A stretch of DNA of 9,823 nucleotides, taken from contig CAZWRK010000143.1 of assembly GCA_964635875.1 (NCBI GenBank), positions 1 through 9,823 on the forward strand, read 5' to 3'. The stretch is from CAZWRK01 sp964635875. GTDB taxonomy: Bacteria; Pseudomonadota; Gammaproteobacteria; Burkholderiales; Aquaspirillaceae. Below, piece after piece: positions 6,507 to 9,823 of this stretch (its first letter is position 1; each line of letters begins with the position of its first letter). The notes under the pieces were generated by a model, which was not told the DNA's origin, made no database searches, and was given only the letters and a program-made list of their open reading frames with translations. The position numbers and the translations under genes are program-made.

Positions 6507-8273
6507 ATGAAAAACGCCTTTCTTGAGCCTGATTTACCCCGCCGTCGCTTTGTACAGGGCTTGGCAGCGGGTGGGGTGTTGTTCGGTTTGTCGTCGTGGA
6601 TGCCTCATGCGGCGGCGGCCCCGACCCGCCCTGAAACCGCCTTGGGCAGCGCGCCCATTTTATCTGGCCGTGAATTTGATTTGGTGATTGCCGAATCATG
6701 GGTGAATTTTACCGGCCAGCCGCACATCGCTACGACGGTGAACGGTTCGATTCCTGCGCCCACATTACGTTGGAAAGAGGGCGAAACCGTCACGATTCGG
6801 GTGAAGAACGAACTCAAAGAGCCGACCTCTATCCATTGGCACGGGATTATTTTGCCCTACGAAATGGACGGTGTACCCGGTATCAGTTTCTCGGGTATTC
6901 CGGCGGGAGAGACCTTTACCTATCAATTTATGGTCGAGCAAAGTGGAACCTATTGGTATCACTCGCACTCGGGGATGCAAGAGCAAACCGGTATGTATGG
7001 CGCGATCATCATCGAGCCTGCACAAGGCGAAACCATCGCGGCAGACCGTGATTATGTGGTGATGTTATCCGACTGGACCGACGAAGATCCGATGCGGATC
7101 ATCAGCAAACTCAAAACCCAAAGCAATTACTACAACCACAATCAGCCGAACGCCGCCGATTTTATGCGTGATGTGGTCAAAGACGGCTGGCGCAGCGCGC
7201 TCGATAAACGCCAGATGTGGAATGAAATGCGCATGAGTCCGACTGATTTGGCGGATTTGTCTGCGCATACGCTGACCTTTTTGATGAACGGCCAAACGCC
7301 TGCGGGCAACTGGACGGGGCTATTTAAACGCGGGGAGCGCCTGCGCTTGCGCTTTGTGAATGGGGCGGGCAATACCTTCTACGATGTGCGCATTCCGGGT
7401 TTGAAGATGACCTTAGTGCAAACCGATGGCGTGAATACCGAGCCGGTGACGGTCGATGAATTCCGTTTTGGACCGGGGGAAACCTACGACTTTATTGTGG
7501 AGCCTAAAGAGGATGCGTACACCCTCTTTGCCCAAGCCATGGATCGTAGCGGTTTTGCCCGTGGCACCTTGACCACGCGTGCAGGCCTTGTCGCCGCCGT
7601 GCCTGCTTTGGATGCCCCCGAGCCCTTAAGCATGGGCGACATGATGGGGGCGATGGACCACGGCGCAATGAGCCACGGCGCGATGAACCACGGCGCGATG
7701 AACCATGGCGCAATGAAGCACAGCCCACCGGCTGTCGCTGCGGTTGCGAATCCGAAAGTGCGTCATGCGCGTACTGAGTATGGCCCCAGCACAGATATGC
7801 GCGTGGATACTCCCCGCACCAATTTAGATGATCCCGGTGTGGGTCTGCGTGGCAATGGTCGCCGTGTATTGACCTTGGCCGATATTCGTACCGTGGGCGG
7901 GCCGATGGATCCGCGTCCCCCTGAGCGCGAAATTGAGCTGCATCTGACCGGCAATATGGAGCGTTATGTGTGGTCGATCGATGGGGTGGCGTTTGGCCAG
8001 TCGACACCGGTGACGTTCCGCTATGGCGAGCGGCTGCGGGTGATTTTGCACAACGACACGATGATGACCCATCCGATGCACTTGCATGGGATGTGGAGCG
8101 AATTGGAAACGCCGGACGGTCGTTTTCAGGCACGCAAACACACGATTCCGGTACAACCCGCGCAGCGGATCAGCTTCTTGGTGACCGCCGATGCGCTAGG
8201 GCGCTGGGCGTGGCATTGCCATCTGATGTTTCATATGGATACAGGCATGTTCCGCGAAGTGGTGGTGGCGTAA
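6507..8273 (+). CDS. copA: Copper-resistance multicopper oxidase CopA/PcoA, Tat-exported
   Basis: This 588-residue periplasmic oxidase probably oxidises Cu(I) to Cu(II) and binds copper. The N-terminus has a twin-arginine signal (PRRRFVQGLAAGG, residues 11-23, then a hydrophobic stretch and a site near AAAAP). All four copper motifs are present: HWHG (110-113), WYHSHSG (150-156), HPMHLHG (522-528) and HCHLMFHMDTGM (570-581). Type 1 ligands are H522, C571, H576 and M581; the type 2/3 histidines are H110, H112, H152, H154, H525, H527, H570 and H572. Between cupredoxin domains 2 and 3, residues 376-405 are Met/His-rich with tandem AMxHG units, as in PcoA. The frame is open upstream to 6306, but that extension crosses the promoter and the 5' end of the regulator gene. 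The ATG at 6507 puts the Tat motif at the correct place. The ribosome site (CTGGTG) is weak. It is the first gene of the copper operon, and copB follows. Confidence 0.96.
   Translation: MKNAFLEPDLPRRRFVQGLAAGGVLFGLSSWMPHAAAAPTRPETALGSAPILSGREFDLVIAESWVNFTGQPHIATTVNGSIPAPTLRWKEGETVTIRVKNELKEPTSIHWHGIILPYEMDGVPGISFSGIPAGETFTYQFMVEQSGTYWYHSHSGMQEQTGMYGAIIIEPAQGETIAADRDYVVMLSDWTDEDPMRIISKLKTQSNYYNHNQPNAADFMRDVVKDGWRSALDKRQMWNEMRMSPTDLADLSAHTLTFLMNGQTPAGNWTGLFKRGERLRLRFVNGAGNTFYDVRIPGLKMTLVQTDGVNTEPVTVDEFRFGPGETYDFIVEPKEDAYTLFAQAMDRSGFARGTLTTRAGLVAAVPALDAPEPLSMGDMMGAMDHGAMSHGAMNHGAMNHGAMKHSPPAVAAVANPKVRHARTEYGPSTDMRVDTPRTNLDDPGVGLRGNGRRVLTLADIRTVGGPMDPRPPEREIELHLTGNMERYVWSIDGVAFGQSTPVTFRYGERLRVILHNDTMMTHPMHLHGMWSELETPDGRFQARKHTIPVQPAQRISFLVTADALGRWAWHCHLMFHMDTGMFREVVVA
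7650..7721 (+). repeat. 15-bp tandem repeat encoding AMxHG units in copA
   Basis: Five in-frame units, the last partial, each resemble GCGATGAACCACGGC and encode Ala-Met-Asp/Ser/Asn/Lys-His-Gly. Two units differ only at one silent base, which suggests expansion by slippage or unequal exchange. The preceding MGDMMG adds three more Met. Met and His spaced this way bind Cu(I)/Cu(II) in PcoA-like proteins. Copy number may vary between strains. Confidence 0.85.
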
Positions 8274-8288
8274 ATGTGTTCTTCTTCT

Positions 8289-8294
8289 GGAAAG
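8289..8294 (+). promoter_or_regulatory. Ribosome binding site supporting the copB start at 8304
   Basis: GGAAAG sits 9 bp before the ATG at 8304. The competing ATG at 8274 directly abuts the copA stop codon and would depend on re-initiation. Confidence 0.5.
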
Positions 8295-8303
8295 CTTAAA
8301 GCG

Positions 8304-9161
8304 ATGATTCGATCTCATTTTATGCGCGGCGCAGGGGTGGGGATTTTGCTGGCGCTGCCACTGACCACACAAGCGGCGACCGATCATTCCGCCCATCAAG
8401 GCCATTCGGCGGCGGCAACCGCAGCGGTGCCTGACGGAGAAGGGCGTGATCCGCATGCCTATTCGGGCGGTTTTACGCTGACATCTGGCCCTTATGCATT
8501 ACCGGGGCCGCGCCAATTGCATTTGGCGGATGAGCACACTTTTGCCGCCGTGACGGTCAATCGGTTGGAGTTTGTGCATACCCGCAGTCATGACGCGACC
8601 GCCTACGATCTGCAGGCGCGTTGGGGGCGGGATTATGATCGAGTGCTGTTTCGTTCCGAAGGCGAAGTGGTGAAGGGGCAGATGCATGACTCTCGCTCGG
8701 AATTGTTGTGGCAACACGCGATTGCGCCTTTTTGGGATGGTCATGTGGGGCTGCGCTACGACAAAGGCAGCGACCATGAGCGAACATGGTTGGCGGCAGG
8801 CGTTCAAGGTTTAGCGCCGTATTGGTTTGAAGTGGATGCCACGGCGTATTTGGGTCAAAACGGCCAGACCGCATGGCGGTTGGGTGCTGAGTATGACTTG
8901 TTATTGACGCAAAAATGGATTGTTCAGCCGCGTCTTGAACTGACGGCGTATGGCAAAACCGAGGCGGACAAAGGGATTGGTCGCGGTCTGTCGGATGCGG
9001 TTGCGGGGGTGCGGGTGCGCTATGAAATGCATCGCCAATTTGCGCCTTATGTTGGGGTGGAATGGGCGGGCAAATTTGGACAAAGCGCAGATTTGGCGCG
9101 GGCAGCACAACAATCGACGCACGAAACCCGCTGGGTCGCGGGTGTGCGGTTCTGGTTTTAA
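8304..9161 (+). CDS. copB: Copper-resistance outer-membrane protein CopB/PcoB
   Basis: This 285-residue outer-membrane beta-barrel protein is encoded directly after copA. It has a Sec signal peptide (hydrophobic GVGILLALPLTTQAA, residues 11-25), a short His-rich segment DHSAHQGH (27-34) and then the conserved CopB domain. Recognisable parts are LHLADEHTFA, NRLEF, YDLQARWGRDYDRVLFRSEGE (as overlapping pieces), VGLRYD, YWFEVDATAYLG, WIVQPRLEL, IGRGLSD and YVGVEWAGKFG. It ends in RFWF, an aromatic C-terminus suited to outer-membrane insertion. The exact role in copper resistance is not settled for the family. Two starts are possible: ATG 8274, which touches the copA stop (TAAATG) and would add ten residues, and ATG 8304. 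I chose 8304 because GGAAAG lies 9 bp upstream and it gives a normal signal peptide. The long Met-rich N-terminal repeats of some CopB proteins are absent. The cupredoxin gene follows. Confidence 0.93.
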   Translation: MIRSHFMRGAGVGILLALPLTTQAATDHSAHQGHSAAATAAVPDGEGRDPHAYSGGFTLTSGPYALPGPRQLHLADEHTFAAVTVNRLEFVHTRSHDATAYDLQARWGRDYDRVLFRSEGEVVKGQMHDSRSELLWQHAIAPFWDGHVGLRYDKGSDHERTWLAAGVQGLAPYWFEVDATAYLGQNGQTAWRLGAEYDLLLTQKWIVQPRLELTAYGKTEADKGIGRGLSDAVAGVRVRYEMHRQFAPYVGVEWAGKFGQSADLARAAQQSTHETRWVAGVRFWF

Positions 9162-9182
9162 TTTTTTGTGAGTGAGAAAAAA

Positions 9183-9686
9183 ATGAAAAAGTGGCTGAGT
9201 GTGATGGCTTTGGTGACTTCTCCGGTGTGGGCGGCAGGGATGCACGATGGCGGGCATGGGATGTCGCATGGCGATCATGCGGCGATGATGGGGCATCATC
9301 AAAGCGCGGGCGCTTCTGCGGCGGGGCAGGCGGGCGATCCAGCCAAGGTCAGCAGAACGATTGAGGTGAAAATGGATGACTCGATGCGTTTTACGCCTGC
9401 GAAAATTTCGGTGAAAGCCGGTGAAACGATTCGTTTTTTTGTGAAAAACACCGGAAAAACTCATCATGAGATGGTGATTGGTACGGCGGCAGAGTTAAAA
9501 GAGCATGCAGAGATGATGCGCAAAATGCCGGATATGCAGCACAACGACGCCAATATGTTGCGTTTGGCCGCCGGTCAGCGCGGCGGCTTGGTGTGGACAT
9601 TTTCTCAGGCGGGAACTGTCGATTTTGCGTGCTTGGTTCCGGGGCATTTTGAGGCGGGCATGAAGGGGCAAGTGGCGGTGGAATAA
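9183..9686 (+). CDS. Periplasmic cupredoxin (type 1 copper protein, CopI-like)
   Basis: This 167-residue exported blue-copper-type protein has a signal peptide at residues 1-18 (MKKWLSVMALVTSPVWAA). A Met/His-rich linker follows at 20-40 (MHDGGHGMSHGDHAAMMGHH), then a cupredoxin domain from about 58 to 166. Likely type 1 copper ligands are H95 (GKTHHEM; H94 is adjacent), C150, H155 and M160 in FACLVPGHFEAGM. It probably binds or shuttles periplasmic copper, perhaps with the CopA oxidase; a CopI-like role in copper tolerance is inferred from architecture and context. An in-frame GTG at 9168 would add five residues, but the ATG at 9183 has TGAG 6 bp upstream and gives a standard signal peptide. 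The gap to copB is 21 bp, consistent with one operon. It takes the place where many cop operons have copC and copD. Confidence 0.9.
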   Translation: MKKWLSVMALVTSPVWAAGMHDGGHGMSHGDHAAMMGHHQSAGASAAGQAGDPAKVSRTIEVKMDDSMRFTPAKISVKAGETIRFFVKNTGKTHHEMVIGTAAELKEHAEMMRKMPDMQHNDANMLRLAAGQRGGLVWTFSQAGTVDFACLVPGHFEAGMKGQVAVE

Positions 9687-9712
9687 GCGTTTGCTGCTGG
9701 CCGCATCGACAT

Positions 9713-9740
9713 AAAAAAAGCCCCCCAAACATCGGGGGGC
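9713..9740 (-). terminator. Intrinsic terminator for the gene entering from the right
   Basis: GCCCCCC (9720-9726), loop AAACATC, and GGGGGGC (9734-9740) form a 7-bp all-GC stem. On the minus strand it is followed by seven T (A-run at 9713-9719) and then TAT. This is a textbook terminator in the minus direction only; on the plus strand CATGCTC follows the stem, so it does not clearly end the copper operon. No other hairpin with a T-tract is visible after the cupredoxin stop. Confidence 0.85.
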
Positions 9741-9775
9741 CATGCTCAAACATTGCAGGGTGTTTCTAACTGCAA

Positions 9776-9823
9776 TTAGTCACGGCTGTTGCCAGACAGT
9801 GCCATCAAAATTTGTAGCAGGCT
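9776..9823 (-). CDS. 3' end of a gene, probably YccA/Bax-inhibitor-1 family (partial)
   Basis: On the minus strand the last 15 codons and TAA of an open frame run off the right edge, reading SLLQILMALSGNSRD. This resembles the C-terminus of YccA/BI-1 inner-membrane proteins, where a final hydrophobic stretch of the form SLLxIL ends in a short polar tail with RD. The strong minus-strand terminator 36 bp downstream supports a real gene end here. The family call rests on a short match from memory and is tentative. The start and the rest lie outside the window. Confidence 0.5.
   Translation of the reverse strand, partial: SLLQILMALSGNSRD

Noticed and set aside
7650..7721. Possible CRISPR-like repeat
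   Set aside because: The units are adjacent 15-mers without spacers and lie in frame in a protein-coding gene.
7504..8133. 209-codon minus-strand open frame
   Set aside because: Antisense to copA; its Ser/Arg/His-rich repeats simply mirror the AMxHG coding repeat.
8557..9467. Two long minus-strand open frames (183 and 188 codons)
   Set aside because: They oppose well-supported copB and cupredoxin genes, are His/Arg/Pro-rich as shadow frames usually are, and show no domain.

Overview
The window reads as an ordinary, gene-dense proteobacterial chromosome segment with moderately high GC. The carbonic anhydrase resembles the Neisseria type, and the cop genes are of the Gram-negative CopA/CopB type. 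A betaproteobacterium, perhaps from the Neisseriales, is plausible, but this is inference and the genus cannot be fixed. There are no rRNA or tRNA genes, insertion sequences, CRISPR arrays or attachment sites.

Left part (1-4244), housekeeping and accessory metabolism. A periplasmic alpha-carbonic anhydrase is on the minus strand. It is divergent from an EamA/DMT-family inner-membrane transporter on the plus strand, with about 200 bp of regulatory DNA between them. A small DUF454 (YbaN-like) membrane protein follows on the minus strand, tail-to-tail with the transporter. It is divergent from a PIG3-type NAD(P)H quinone oxidoreductase, which is followed by a stand-alone uroporphyrinogen-III C-methyltransferase (siroheme/cobalamin branch).

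Right part (4289-9686), a copper (possibly also silver) resistance locus. A CusS/CopS-type sensor kinase and a CusR/CopR-type response regulator overlap on the minus strand. Divergent from them, the plus strand carries a Tat-exported CopA/PcoA multicopper oxidase, a CopB outer-membrane protein and a periplasmic cupredoxin. The 147-bp divergent region holds a near-perfect CusR-type operator, GATGACA-N4-TGTCATC. It is well placed to activate the oxidase operon and to overlap a possible promoter of the regulator genes. Inferred working model: periplasmic Cu(I) is sensed by the kinase, the regulator binds the box, and the oxidase, outer-membrane protein and cupredoxin oxidise or sequester copper outside the cytoplasm. 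No copC, copD, CusCBA efflux or P-type ATPase gene is visible here.

Right edge (9713-9823). A strong intrinsic terminator on the minus strand ends a gene entering from the right. Only its last 15 residues are present, and they resemble the C-terminus of YccA/Bax-inhibitor-1 proteins.

I did not find an undescribed system. The most interesting items are the CusR-type box, the 15-bp Met/His-coding tandem repeat in copA, the replaced second-shell residue of the carbonic anhydrase, the cupredoxin in place of CopC/CopD, and some unassigned inverted repeats in two divergent promoter regions.
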